This document shows, in pieces, positions 11,975 through 25,149 of a stretch of 64,000 nucleotides of DNA. The notes under the pieces were generated by a model that did not search any database, was not told where the DNA came from, and worked only from the letters and a program-made list of their open reading frames with translations. The translations under genes were made by a program, and so were the position numbers. Source of the stretch: Calliopsis andreniformis. Taxonomy: Eukaryota; Arthropoda; Insecta; Hymenoptera; Andrenidae. The DNA lies in assembly GCF_051401765.1 (NCBI RefSeq), contig NW_027480507.1:1860001-1924000 (forward strand). Reading direction: 5' to 3'. The stretch's first letter is position 1, and every line of letters starts with the position of its first letter.

Positions 11975-13591
11975 TCAATCCTCAATCCTCAATCCTCAAT
12001 CCTCAATCCTCAATCCTCAATCTTCAATCCACAATACTCAATCTGCAATCCTCAATCCTCAATCCTCAGTCCTCAGTCCTCAAACCTCAACCCTCAACCC
12101 TCAGACCTCATCGTCAATCCTCAATCTTCAATCCTCAATCCTCAATCTTCAATACTCAATACTCAATCTTCAATCCTCAATCAACAATTCTCAATCCTCA
12201 ATCCTCAATCGTCAATCCTCAATCCTCAATCCTCAATCCTCAATCCTCAATCCTCAATCCTCAATCTTCAATCCTCAATACTCAATCTTCAATCCTCAAT
12301 CCTCAATCCTCAATCCTCAATCCTCAATCCTCAATCCTCAATCCTCAATCTTCAAACCTCAATACTCAATCTTCAATCCTCAATACTCAATCGTCAATCC
12401 TCAATCCTCAATTCTCAATCCTCAATCCTCAATCCTCAATCCTCAATCCTCAATCCTCAGTCCTCAATCGTCAATCTTCAATACTCAATACTCAATCTTC
12501 AATTCTCAATCCTCAATCCTCAATCCTCAATCCTCATTCTTCAATCCTCAATACTCAATCTGCAATCCTCAATCCTCAATCCTCAATCCTCAATCCTCAA
12601 TCTTCGATCCTCAATACTCAATCTTCAATACTCAATCCTCAACCCTCAATCCTCAATCCTCAATCCTCAATCCTCAATCTTCAATCCTCAATCTTCAATC
12701 CTCAATCCTCAATCTTCAATACTCAATACTCAATCTTCAATCCTCAATCAACAATTCTCAATCCTCAATCCTCAATCGTCAATCCTCAATCCTGAATCCT
12801 CAACCTTCAGCCCTGAGTCCTCAACGATCAGTTGTCAATCCTCAATCCTCAATAGAATATCCTCAATTCAAAGTTTTCAATACTCAATACTCAATCTGCA
12901 ATCTTCAAACCTCTATCCACAAACATCAATTCTCATCACTCAACCCTCAACACTCAGTCCTCAATGTTCAATACTCAATCCTCAATCCTCAGTCCTCAAT
13001 CGTCAATCTTCAATACTCAATACTCAATCTTCAATTCTCAATCCTCAATCCTCAATCCTCAATCCTCATTCTTCAATCCTCAATACTCAATCCTCAATGT
13101 TCAATCCTCAATCCTCAATCCTCAGTTCTCAATCCTCAGTCCTCAGTCCTCAATCCTCAATCCTCAATCTTCAATCATCAATACTCAATCTGCAATCCTC
13201 AATCCTCAATCCTCAATCCTCAATCCTCAATCTTCGATCCTCAATACTCAATCTTCAATACTCAATCCTCAACCCTCAATCCTCAATCCTCAATCCTCAA
13301 TCCTCAATCTTCAATCCTCAATACTCAATCTGCAATCCTCAATCCTCAATCCTCAATCCTCAATCGTCAGTCTACAATCCTCAATACTCAATCTTCAATC
13401 CTCAATCCTCAATCCCCAATCCTCAATCTTCAATCCTCAATCCTCAATCCTCATTCCTCAATCCTCAATGTTCAATCCTCAATACCCAATCCTCAATCTT
13501 CAATCCTCAATCCTGAATCCTCAATCCTCAATCCTCAATCCTCAGTCCTCAAACCTCAATCCTGAATCCTCAATCCTCAATCCTCATTCCT
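11975..13591 (+). repeat. Duplicated block, left copy (partner about 18014-19630)
   Basis: Offset 6039 at CCACAATAC (12029 and 18068), TCTTCGATCC (12601 and 18640), the island (TAGAATAT at 12853 and 18892) and the right edge near 13591/19630. Its first 0.65 kb (to about 12628) is also repeated at 16450-17108 with offset 4480. Confidence 0.9.
12793..12974 (+). repeat. Island 9
   Basis: Starts at slot 3; slots 1 and 2 are plain units, so the first TGAATCC is absent. CTGAGTCC/CAACGATC left and TTCAAAG right. Identical in form to island 10. Confidence 0.9.
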
Positions 13592-13593
13592 CA

Positions 13594-15208
13594 ATCGTCA
13601 GTCTTCAATCCTCAATACTCAATCGTCAATCCTCAATCCTCAATCCTCATTCTTCAATCCCCAGTCCTCAATTCTAAATCCTCAATCCTCAGTCCTAGGT
13701 CCTCAAACCTCAACCGTCAACCCTCAGACCTCATCGTCAATCCTCAATTTTCAATCCTCAATCCTCAATCTTCAATACTCAATACTCAATCTTCAATCCT
13801 CAATCCTCACTCCTCAATCCTCATTCTTCAATCCTCAATACCGAATCCTCAATCTTCAATCCTCAATCCTCAATCCTCAATTCTCAATACTCAATCTTCA
13901 ATCCTCAATCCTCAATCCTCAGTCTTCAATCATCAATATTCAATCTTGAATCCTCAATCCTCAGTCCTCAATCCTCATTCTTCAATCCTCAATACCCAAT
14001 CCCCAACCTTCAGTCCTCAATACTCAATCCTCAATTCTCAATCCTCAATCCTCAATTTACAATCCTCATTCTTCAATCCTCATAACCCAATACTCAATCT
14101 TCAATCCTCAATCCTCAATCCTCAATCGTCAATTCTCAATCCTCAATCCTCAGTCCTCAGTCCTCAAACCTCAATCCTCAAACCTCAATCCTCAACCCTC
14201 AGCCCTCATCGCCAATCCTCGATCTTCAATGCTCAATCCTCAACCTTCAATGCTCAATACTCAATCTTCAGTCCTCAATCCTCAATTCTCAATCCTCAAT
14301 CCTCAATCCTCAATCCTCAATCCTCAATCGTCAGTCTACAATCCTCAATCCTCAATCCTCAATCCTCAATCCTCAATCCTCATTCTTCAATCCTCAATAC
14401 ACAATCTTCAATCCTCAATCCTCAATCCCCAATCCTCAATCCTCAATCCTCAATCCTCAGTCCTCAGTCCTCAAACCTCAACCCTCAACCCTCAGCCCTC
14501 ATCGTCAATCCTCAATCATTAATCCTCAATCCTCAATCTTCAATGCTCAATACTCAATCTTCAATCCTCAATCCACAATTCTCAATCCTCAATCCTCAAT
14601 CCTCAATCCTCAATCCTCAATCCTCAATCCTCAATCCTCAATCCTCAATCCTCAATCTTCGATCCTCAATACTCAATCTTCAATCCTCAATCCTCAATAC
14701 TCAATCCTCAATCCTCAATCGTCAATCGTCAGTCTTCAATCCTCAATACTCAATCTTCAATCCTCAATCCTCAATCCTCAATCCTCAATCCTCATTCTTC
14801 AATCCTCGATACCCAATCCTCAATCATCAATCCTCAATCCTCAATCCTCAATTCTCAATCCTCAATCCTCAGTCCTCAGTCCTCAAACCTCAATCATCAA
14901 CCCTCTGCCCTCATTCTCAATCCTCAATCCTCAATCCTCAATCCTCAATCCTCAATCCTCAAACATCAATCTTCAATCCTCAATACTCAATCTTCAATCC
15001 TCAATCCTCAATCCTCGATCCTCAATCCTCAGTTCTCAGTCCTCAATCCTCAATCCTCAATCTTCAATCATCAATACTCAATCTGCAATCCTCAATCCTC
15101 AATCCTCAATCCTCAATCCTCAACCTTCGATCCTCAATACTCAATCTTCAATACTCAATCCTCAATCCTCAATCCTCAATCCTCAATCCTCAATCCTCAA
15201 TCTTCAAT
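13594..15208 (+). repeat. Duplicated block, right copy (partner 9546-11160)
   Basis: Second copy of the 1.6 kb block. Its last 0.8 kb is immediately repeated again in tandem. Confidence 0.88.
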
Positions 15209-16000
15209 CCTCAATCCTCAATCCCCAATCCTCAATCCTCAATCCTCAATCCTCAGTCCTCAGTCCTCAAACCTCAACCCTCAACCCTCAGCCCTCATCG
15301 TCAATCCTCAATCATTAATCCTCAATCCTCAATCTTCAATGCTCAATACTCAATCTTCAATCCTCAATCCACAATTCTCAATCCTCAATCCTCAATCCTC
15401 AATCCTCAATCCTCAATCCTCAATCCTCAATCCTCAATCCTCAATCCTCAATCTTCGATCCTCAATACTCAATCTTCAATCCTCAATCCTCAATACTCAA
15501 TCCTCAATCCTCAATCGTCAATCGTCAGTCTTCAATCCTCAATACTCAATCTTCAATCCTCAATCCTCAATCCTCAATCCTCAATCCTCATTCTTCAATC
15601 CTCGATACCCAATCCTCAATCTTCAATCCTCAATCCTCAATCCTCAATTCTCAATCCTCAATCCTCAGTCCTCAGTCCTCAAACCTCAATCATCAACCCT
15701 CTGCCCTCATTCTCAATCCTCAATCCTCAATCCTCAATCCTCAATCCTCAATCCTCAAACATCAATCTTCAATCCTCAATACTCAATCTTCAATCCTCAA
15801 TCCTCAATCCTCGATCCTCAATCCTCAGTTCTCAGTCCTCAATCCTCAATCCTCAATCTTCAATCATCAATACTCAATCTGCAATCCTCAATCCTCAATC
15901 CTCAATCCTCAATCCTCAACCTTCGATCCTCAATACTCAATCTTCAATACTCAATCCTCAATCCTCAATCCTCAATCCTCAATCCTCAATCCTCAATCTT
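14409..16000 (+). repeat. Tandem duplication of a 796-base block
   Basis: 14409-15204 and 15205-16000 are adjacent copies. TCATTAATCC at 14516 recurs at 15312 (offset 796), and the TCATTCTC slip word and CAACCTTCGATC follow in both. 796 is 114 heptamers minus two bases, as expected for a block holding two slip words. The right copy then continues into array matching 11.16 kb onward. Confidence 0.88.
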
Positions 16001-17108
16001 CAATCCTCAATACTCAATCTGCAATCCTCAATCCTCAATCCTCAATCCTCAATCGTCAGTCTACAATCCTCAATACTCAATCTTCAATCCTCAATCCTCA
16101 ATCCCCAATCCTCAATCTTCAATCCTCAATCCTCAATCCTCATTCCTCAATCCTCAATGTTCAATCCTCAATACCCAATCCTCAATCTTCAATCCTCAAT
16201 CCTGAATTCTCAATCCTCAATCCTCAATCCTCAGTCCTCAAACCTCAATCCTGAATCCTCAATCCTCAATCCTCATTCCTCAATCCTCAATGTTCAATCC
16301 TCAATACCCAATCCTCAATCTTCAATCCTCAATCCTCAATCCTCAATCCTCAATCCTCAATGTTCAATCCTCAATACCCAATCCTCAATCTTCAATCATC
16401 AATCCTCAATCTTCAATACACAATCTTCAATCCTCAATCCTCAATCCTCAATCCTCAATCCTCAATCCTCAATCCTCAATCCTCAATCCTCAATCCTCAA
16501 TCTTCAATCCACAATACTCAATCTGCAATCCTCAATCCTCAATCCTCAGTCCTCAGTCCTCAAACCTCAACCCTCAACCCTCAGACCTCATCGTCAATCC
16601 TCAATCTTCAATCCTCAATCCTCAATCTTCAATACTCAATACTCAATCTTCAATCCTCAATCAACAATTCTCAATCCTCAATCCTCAATCGTCAATCCTC
16701 AATCCTCAATCCTCAATCCTCAATCCTCAATCCTCAATCCTCAATCTTCAATCCTCAATACTCAATCTTCAATCCTCAATCCTCAATCCTCAATCCTCAA
16801 TCCTCAATCCTCAATCCTCAATCCTCAATCTTCAAACCTCAATACTCAATCTTCAATCCTCAATACTCAATCGTCAATCCTCAATCCTCAATTCTCAATC
16901 CTCAATCCTCAATCCTCAATCCTCAATCCTCAATCCTCAGTCCTCAATCGTCAATCTTCAATACTCAATACTCAATCTTCAATTCTCAATCCTCAATCCT
17001 CAATCCTCAATCCTCATTCTTCAATCCTCAATACTCAATCTGCAATCCTCAATCCTCAATCCTCAATCCTCAATCCTCAATCTTCGATCCTCAATACTCA
17101 ATCTTCAA
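15985..17108 (+). repeat. Duplicated block (partner about 17544-18667)
   Basis: Offset 1559 at CTGCAATCC (16019 and 17578) and at the paired TCAATGTTC words from 16290/17849 and 16360/17919. The copies separate at 17108/18667: the left copy continues as a relative of 15.47-15.92 kb, the right one as a relative of 12.63-13.59 kb. Confidence 0.88.
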
Positions 17109-18013
17109 TCCTCAATCCTCAATACTCAATCCTCAATCCTCAATCGTCAATCGTCAGTCTTCAATCCTCAATACTCAATCTTCAATCCTCAATCCTCAAT
17201 CCTCAATCCTCAATCCTCATTCTTCAATCCTCGATACCCAATCCTCAATCTTCAATCCTCAATCCTCAATCCTCAATTCTCAATCCTCAATCCTCAGTCC
17301 TCAGTCCTCAAACCTCAATCATCAACCCTCTGCCCTCATTCTCAATCCTCAATCCTCAATCCTCAATCCTCAATCCTCAATCCTCAAACATCAATCTTCA
17401 ATCCTCAATACTCAATCTTCAATCCTCAATCCTCAATCCTCGATCCTCAATCCTCAGTTCTCAGTCCTCAATCCTCAATCCTCAATCTTCAATCATCAAT
17501 ACTCAATCTGCAATCCTCAATCCTCAATCCTCAATCCTCAATCCTCAATCCTCAATCTTCAATCCTCAATACTCAATCTGCAATCCTCAATCCTCAATCC
17601 TCAATCCTCAATCGTCAGTCTACAATCCTCAATACTCAATCTTCAATCCTCAATCCTCAATCCCCAATCCTCAATCTTCAATCCTCAATCCTCAATCCTC
17701 ATTCCTCAATCCTCAATGTTCAATCCTCAATACCCAATCCTCAATCTTCAATCCTCAATCCTGAATTCTCAATCCTCAATCCTCAATCCTCAGTCCTCAA
17801 ACCTCAATCCTGAATCCTCAATCCTCAATCCTCATTCCTCAATCCTCAATGTTCAATCCTCAATACCCAATCCTCAATCTTCAATCCTCAATCCTCAATC
17901 CTCAATCCTCAATCCTCAATGTTCAATCCTCAATACCCAATCCTCAATCTTCAATCATCAATCCTCAATCTTCAATACACAATCTTCAATCCTCAATCCT
18001 CAATCCTCAATCC

Positions 18014-19630
18014 TCAATCCTCAATCCTCAATCCTCAATCCTCAATCCTCAATCCTCAATCTTCAATCCACAATACTCAATCTGCAATCCTCAATCCTCA
18101 ATCCTCAGTCCTCAGTCCTCAAACCTCAACCCTCAACCCTCAGACCTCATCGTCAATCCTCAATCTTCAATCCTCAATCCTCAATCTTCAATACTCAATA
18201 CTCAATCTTCAATCCTCAATCAACAATTCTCAATCCTCAATCCTCAATCGTCAATCCTCAATCCTCAATCCTCAATCCTCAATCCTCAATCCTCAATCCT
18301 CAATCTTCAATCCTCAATACTCAATCTTCAATCCTCAATCCTCAATCCTCAATCCTCAATCCTCAATCCTCAATCCTCAATCCTCAATCTTCAAACCTCA
18401 ATACTCAATCTTCAATCCTCAATACTCAATCGTCAATCCTCAATCCTCAATTCTCAATCCTCAATCCTCAATCCTCAATCCTCAATCCTCAATCCTCAGT
18501 CCTCAATCGTCAATCTTCAATACTCAATACTCAATCTTCAATTCTCAATCCTCAATCCTCAATCCTCAATCCTCATTCTTCAATCCTCAATACTCAATCT
18601 GCAATCCTCAATCCTCAATCCTCAATCCTCAATCCTCAATCTTCGATCCTCAATACTCAATCTTCAATACTCAATCCTCAACCGTCAATCCTCAATCCTC
18701 AATCCTCAATCCTCAATCTTCAATCCTCAATCTTCAATCCTCAATCCTCAATCTTCAATACTCAATACTCAATCTTCAATCCTCAATCAACAATTCTCAA
18801 TCCTCAATCCTCAATCGTCAATCCTCAATCCTGAATCCTCAACCTTCAGCCCTGAGTCCTCAACGATCAGTTGTCAATCCTCAATCCTCAATAGAATATC
18901 CTCAATTCAAAGTTTTCAATACTCAATACTCAATCTGCAATCTTCAAACCTCTATCCACAAACATCAATTCTCATCACTCAACCCTCAACACTCAGTCCT
19001 CAATGTTCAATACTCAATCCTCAATCCTCAGTCCTCAATCGTCAATCTTCAATACTCAATACTCAATCTTCAATTCTCAATCCTCAATCCTCAATCCTCA
19101 ATCCTCATTCTTCAATCCTCAATACTCAATCCTCAATGTTCAATCCTCAATCCTCAATCCTCAGTTCTCAATCCTCAGTCCTCAGTCCTCAATCCTCAAT
19201 CCTCAATCTTCAATCATCAATACTCAATCTGCAATCCTCAATCCTCAATCCTCAATCCTCAATCCTCAATCTTCGATCCTCAATACTCAATCTTCAATAC
19301 TCAATCCTCAACCCTCAATCCTCAATCCTCAATCCTCAATCCTCAATCTTCAATCCTCAATACTCAATCTGCAATCCTCAATCCTCAATCCTCAATCCTC
19401 AATCGTCAGTCTACAATCCTCAATACTCAATCTTCAATCCTCAATCCTCAATCCCCAATCCTCAATCTTCAATCCTCAATCCTCAATCCTCATTCCTCAA
19501 TCCTCAATGTTCAATCCTCAATACCCAATCCTCAATCTTCAATCCTCAATCCTGAATCCTCAATCCTCAATCCTCAATCCTCAGTCCTCAAACCTCAATC
19601 CTGAATCCTCAATCCTCAATCCTCATTCCT
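18014..19630 (+). repeat. Duplicated block, right copy (partner 11975-13591)
   Basis: Carries island 10. Beyond 19630 the array matches 11.43-11.67 kb instead (offset 8194 at the two TCAATGTTC words from 19640 and 19710), so the copy is joined to a different neighbour than at 13.59 kb. Confidence 0.88.
18832..19013 (+). repeat. Island 10
   Basis: Starts at slot 3 like island 9 and shares TTCAAAG. It is the product of the 6039-offset duplication. Confidence 0.9.
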
Positions 19631-19950
19631 CAATCCTCAATGTTCAATCCTCAATACCCAATCCTCAATCTTCAATCCTCAATCCTCAATCCTCAATCCT
19701 CAATCCTCAATGTTCAATCCTCAATACCCAATCCTCAATCTTCAATCATCAATCCTCAATCTTCAATACACAATCTTCAATCCTCAATCCTCAATCCTCA
19801 ATCCTCAATTCTCAATCCTTAATACTCAGTCCTCAGACCTCAATCCTCAACCCTCAACCCTCAGACCTCATCGTCAATCCTCAATCTTCAATCCTCAATC
19901 CTCAATCTTCAATACTCAATACTCAACCTTCAATCCTCAATCAACAATTC

Positions 19951-20027
19951 TCAATCCTCAATCCTCAATCCTCAATCCTCAATCCTCAATCCTCAATCCT
20001 CAATCCTCAATCCTCAATCCTCAATCC
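19951..20027 (+). repeat. Run of 11 exact TCAATCC units
   Basis: Eleven exact units following an ACAATTC unit and ended by TCAATCT. Confidence 0.8.
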
Positions 20028-20879
20028 TCAATCTTCAATCCTCAACACTCAATCTTCAATCCTCAATCCTCAATACTCAATCCTCAATCCTCAATCCTCA
20101 ATCGTCAGTCTTCAATCCTCAATACTCAATCTTCAATCCTCAATCCTCAATCCTCAATCCTCAAATCTCAATCCTCAATCCTCAGTCCTCAGTCCTCAAA
20201 CCTCAATCGTCAACCCTCAGCCCTCATCGTCAATCCTCGATCTTCAATCCTCAATCCTCAATCTTCAATGCTCAATACTCAATCTTCAATCCTCAATCCT
20301 CAATTCTCAATCGTCAATCCTCAATCCTCAGTCCTCAATCTTCAATCCTCAATCCCCAATCGTCAGTCTTCAATCCTCAATTCTCAATCTCCAATCATCA
20401 ATCCTCAATCCTCAATCCTCAATCCCCAATCCTCAATCCTCAATCTTCAATCCACAATACTCAACCTGCAATCCTCAACCCTCAATCCTCAATCCTCAAT
20501 CCTCAATCCTCAACCCTCGTCCTTCAATCCTCAATACCGAATCCTCAATCTTCAATCCTCAATCCTCAATCCTCAATCCTCATTCCTCAATCCTCAACGT
20601 TCAATCCTCAATACCCAATCCTCAATCTTCAATCCTCAATCCTCAATCCTCAATCCTCAATCCTCAGTCCTCAAACCTCAATCCTGAATCCTCAATCCTC
20701 AATCCTCATTCCTCAATCCTCAATCCTCAATCCTCAACCTTCAATCCTCAATACTCAATCTTCAATCCTCAATCCTCAGTCCTCAGTCCTCAAACCTCAA
20801 CCCTCAACCCTCAGACCTCATCGTCAATCCTCAATCTTCAATCCTCAATCCTCAATCTTCAATACTCAATACTCAATCT

Positions 20880-22010
20880 TCAATCCTCAATCAACAATTC
20901 TCAATCCTCAATCCTCAATCGTCAATCCTCAATCCTCAATCCTCAATCCTCAATCCTCAATCCTCAATCCTCAATCTTCAATCCTCAATACTCAATCTTC
21001 AATCCTCAATCCTCAATACTCAATCCTCAATCCTCAATCCTCAATCGTCAGTCTTCAATCCTCAACACTCGATCTTCAATCCTCAATCCTCAATCCTCAA
21101 TCCTCAATCCTCATTCTCCATTCCTCGATACCCAATCCTCAATCTTCAATCCTCAATCCTCAATCCTCAATTCTCAATCCTCAATCTTCAGTCCTCAGTC
21201 CTCAAACCTCAATCATCAACCCTCAGCCCTCGTCCTCAATCCTCAATCCTCAATCCTCAATCCTCAATCCTCAATCATCAATCTTCAATCCTCAATACTC
21301 AATCTTCAATCCTCAATCCTCAATTCTCAATCCTCAATCCTCAATCCTCAATCCTCAATCCTCAATCCTCAGTCCTCAATCGTCAGTCTACAATCCTCAA
21401 TACTCAATCTTCAATCCTCAATCCTCAATCCCCAATCCTCAATCTTCAATCCTCAATCCTCAATCCTCAATACTCAATCCTCAATCCTCAATCTTCGATC
21501 CTCAATACTCAATCTTCGATCCTCAATCCGCAATCCTCAATCCTCAATCCTCAATCCTCAATCTTCAATCAACAATACTCAATCTGCAATCCTCAATCCT
21601 CAATCCTCAATCCTCAATCCTCAATCCTCATCCTTCAATCCTCAATACCGAATCCTCAATCTTCAATCCTCAATCCTCAATCCTCAATCCTCATCCCTCA
21701 ATCCTCAATGTTCAGTCCTCAATACCCAATCCTCAATCTTCAATCCTCAATCCTCAATCCTCAATCCCCAATCCTCAATCCTCAGTCCTCAAACCTCAAT
21801 CCTGGATCCTCAATCCTGAATCCTCAACCTTCAGCCCTGAGTCCTCAACGATCAGTTGTCAATCCTCAATCCTCAATAGAATATCCTCAATTCAAAGTTT
21901 TCAATACTCAATACTCAATCTGCAATCTTCAAACCTCTATCCACAAACATCAATTCTCATCACTCAAACCTCAACACTCAGTCCTCAATGTTCAATACTC
22001 AATCCTCAAT
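20880..22010 (+). repeat. Duplicated block, left copy (partner about 47916-49046)
   Basis: A long-distance pair with constant offset 27036 at CAACAATTCTC (20892 and 47928), GATACCC (21127 and 48163) and TAGAATAT (21877 and 48913). Both copies have the rare TGGATCC at the start of the island. Confidence 0.87.
21803..21998 (+). repeat. Island 11
   Basis: First slot is TGGATCC (making a GGATCC site), a change shared with islands 23 and 28. TTCAAAG right half; ACTCAAACCTC near the end is private. Confidence 0.92.
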
Positions 22011-22264
22011 CCTCAGCCCTCAATCCTCATTCCTCAATCCTCAATGTTCAATCCTCAATACCCAATCCTCAATCTTCAATCCTCAATCCTCAATCCTCAA
22101 TCCTGAATCCTCAGTCCTCAAACCTCAATCCTGAATCCTCAATCCTCAATCCTCATTCCTCAATCCTCAATGCTCAATCCTCAATACCCAATCCTCAATC
22201 TTCAATCCTCAATCCTCAATCGTCAATCCTCAATCCTCAATCCTCAGTCCTCAAACCTCAATCC

Positions 22265-22460
22265 TGAATCCTCAATCCTGAATCCTCAACCTTCAGCACT
22301 GAGTCCTCAACGATCAGTTGTCAATCCTCAATCCTCAATAGAATATCCTCAATTCACAGTTTTCAATACTCAATACTCAATCTGCAATCTTCAAACCTCT
22401 ATCCACAAACATCAATTCTCATCACTCAACCCTCAACACTCAGTCCTCAATGTTCAATAC
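22265..22460 (+). repeat. Island 12
   Basis: CAGCACTGAG left half and TTCACAG middle. The unit just after the island is TAAATCC. It lies 462 bases (66 heptamers) after island 11. Confidence 0.92.
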
Positions 22461-23055
22461 TAAATCCACAATCCTCAATCCTCAATCGTCAATCTTCAAT
22501 CCTCAATACTCAATCTTCAATCCTCAATCCTCAATCCTCAATCCTCAATCCTCATTCCTCAATCCTCAATACTCAATCCTCAATGTTCAATCCTCAATCC
22601 TCAATCCTCAGTTCTCAATCCTCAATCCTCAATCCTCAATGTTCAATCCTCAATCCTCAATCCTCACCTCTCAACACTCAATCCTCAATCCTCAATCCTC
22701 AGTCGTCAATCTTCAATCCTCAATACTCAATCTGCAATCCTCAATCCTCAATCCTCAATCCTCAATCCTCATACTTCAATCCTCAATACACAATCTTCAA
22801 TCCTCAATCCTCAATCCTCATTCCTCAATCCTCAATGTTCAATCCTCAATACCCAATCCTCAATCTTCAATCCCCAATCCTCAATCCTCAATCCTCAATC
22901 CTCAGTCCTCAAACCTCAATCCTGAATCCTCAATCCTCAATCCTCATTCCTCAATCCTCAATGTTCAATCCTCAATACCCAATCCTCAATCTTCAATCCT
23001 CAATCCTCAATCCTCAATCCTCAATCCTCAATCCTCAGTCCTCAAACCTCAATCC

Positions 23056-23251
23056 TGAATCCTCAATCCTGAATCCTCAACCTTCAGCACTGAGTCCTCA
23101 ACGATCAGTTGTCAATCCTCAATCCTCAATAGAATATCCTCAATTCACAGTTTTCAATACTCAATACTCAGTCTGCAATCTTCAAACCTCTATCCACAAA
23201 CATCAATTCTCATCACTCAACCCTCAACACTCAGTCCTCAATGTTCAATAC
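23056..23251 (+). repeat. Island 13
   Basis: Near-identical to island 12 (CAGCACTGAG, TTCACAG, then TAAATCC) with a private TCAGTCTGC. It lies 791 bases (113 heptamers) after island 12; the two look like a recent local duplicate. Confidence 0.92.
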
Positions 23252-24026
23252 TAAATCCTCAATCCTCAATCCTCAATCGTCAATCTTCAATCCTCAATAC
23301 TCAATCTTCAATCCTCAATCCTCAATCCTCAATCCTCAATCCTCATTCTTCAATCCTCAATACTCAATCCTCAATGTTCAATCCTCAATCCTCAATCCTC
23401 AATTCTCAATCCTCAATCCTCAATCCTCAATCGTCAATCTTCAATCCTCAATACACAATCTTCAATCCTCAATCCTCAATCCTCAATCCTCAATCCTGAT
23501 TCTTCAATCCTCAATACACAATCTTCAATCCTCAATCCTCAATCCTCAATCCTCAATTCTCAATCCTCAATCCTCATACCTCAGTCCTCAAACCTCAACC
23601 CTCAACCCTCAGCCCTCATCGTCAATCCTCAATCTTCAATCCTCAATCCTCAATCTTCAATGCTCAATCCTCAATACTTAATTCTCAATCCTCAATCCTC
23701 AATTTACAATCCTCATTCTTCAATCCTCAATACCCAATACCCAATCCTCAATCTTCAATCCTCAATCCTCAATCCTCAATTCTCAATCCTCAATCCTCAG
23801 TCCTCAGTGCTCAAACCTCAATCATCATCCCTCAGCCCTCATCCTCAATCCTCAATCCTCAATTCTCAATCCTCAATCCTCAATCCTCAGTCATCAATCT
23901 TCAATCCTCAATCCTCAGTCCTCAAACCTCAATTCTGAATCCTCAATCCGGAATCCTCAATCTTCAATCCTCAATCCCCAATCCTCAATCTTCAATCCTC
24001 AATCCTCAATCCTCAATCCTCAATCC

Positions 24027-24032
24027 TCAACT
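24027..24032 (+). repeat. Private 6-base unit TCAACT
   Basis: One base is lost relative to the partner at 7.74 kb. This is a rare indel outside the slip-word context. Confidence 0.8.
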
Positions 24033-24367
24033 TCAATCCTCAATACTCAATCTTCAATCCTCAATCCTCAATCCTCAATCCTCAATCCTCAACCCTCAAT
24101 CCTCAGTTCTCAACCCTGAATCCTCAATCCTCATACTTCAAACATCAATACTCAACCCTCAGTCCTCGTCCTCAATCCACAACCCTCAATCCTCAATCCT
24201 CAATCTTCAATCATCAATATTCAATCTTCAATCCTCAATCCACAATCCTCAATCCTCATCCCTCAATCCTCAATGTTCAATCCTGAATACCCAATCCTCA
24301 ATCTTCAATCCTCAATCCTCAATCCTCAATCCTCATTCCTCAACCCTCAGTCCTCAGACCTCAATCC

Positions 24368-24548
24368 TGAATCCTCAATCCTGAATCCTCAACCTTCAGC
24401 CAGAGTCCTCAGCGACCAGCTGTCAATCCTCAATCCTCAATAGAATATCCTCAGTTCACAGTTTTCAATACTCAATACTCAATCTGCACTCTTCAAGTCT
24501 CTATCCACAAACATCAATTCTCATCACTCAACCCTCAACACTCAGTCC
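24368..24548 (+). repeat. Island 14
   Basis: Shares CAGCCA plus a 6-base unit (GAGTCC, 24403-24408) and CTGCACTCTTCAAGTC with island 7. GCGACCAGCTG is a private change. It ends at slot 26. Confidence 0.9.
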
Positions 24549-24953
24549 CCAATCCTCTATCTTCAAAGCTCAATCCTCAACACTAAGTCCCCAATCCTCA
24601 ATCTTCAATCCTCAATACTCAGCCTTCAATCCTCAATCCTCAATTCTCGACCCTCAATCCTCAATCCTCAATCGTCAATCTCCTATCCTGAATAATCAAT
24701 CTTCAATCCCCAATCCTCAATCCTCAATCCTCAATCCTCATTCTTCAATCCTCTATACCCAATCCTCAATCTTCAATCCTCAATCCTCAATCCTGAATTC
24801 TCAATCCTCAATCCTCAGTCCTCAGTCCTCAAACCTCAATCCTCAACCCTCAGCCCTCATCCTCAATCCTCAATCCTCAATCCTCAATCCTCGATCTTCA
24901 ATCCTCAATACTCAATCTTCAATCCTCAATCCTCAGTCCTCAAACGTCAATTC

Positions 24954-25149
24954 TAAATCCTCAATCCTGAATCCTCAATCTTCGGCCCTCTGTCCTCAAC
25001 AATCAGTTGTCAATCCTCAATCCTCAATAGAATATCCTCAATTCACAGTTTTCAATGCTCAATACTCATTCTGCAATCTTCAAACCTCTACCCACAAACA
25101 TCAATTCTCATCACTCAACCCTCAGCACTCAGTCCTCAATGTTCAATCC
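24954..25149 (+). repeat. Island 15
   Basis: TCGGCCC/CAACAATCAGTTG type, first slot TAAATCC, with CCTCTGTCC and a CAATGCTC in the right half. It keeps the base that partner island 8 lost. Confidence 0.9.

Noticed and set aside
12793..12974. Centromere protein B box in the islands
   Set aside because: I could not find the TTCG....A..CGGG pattern in any island copy on either strand.
13946..17764. 1,272-codon open frame
   Set aside because: It crosses several duplication junctions and slip words and overlaps other long frames; same cause as above.
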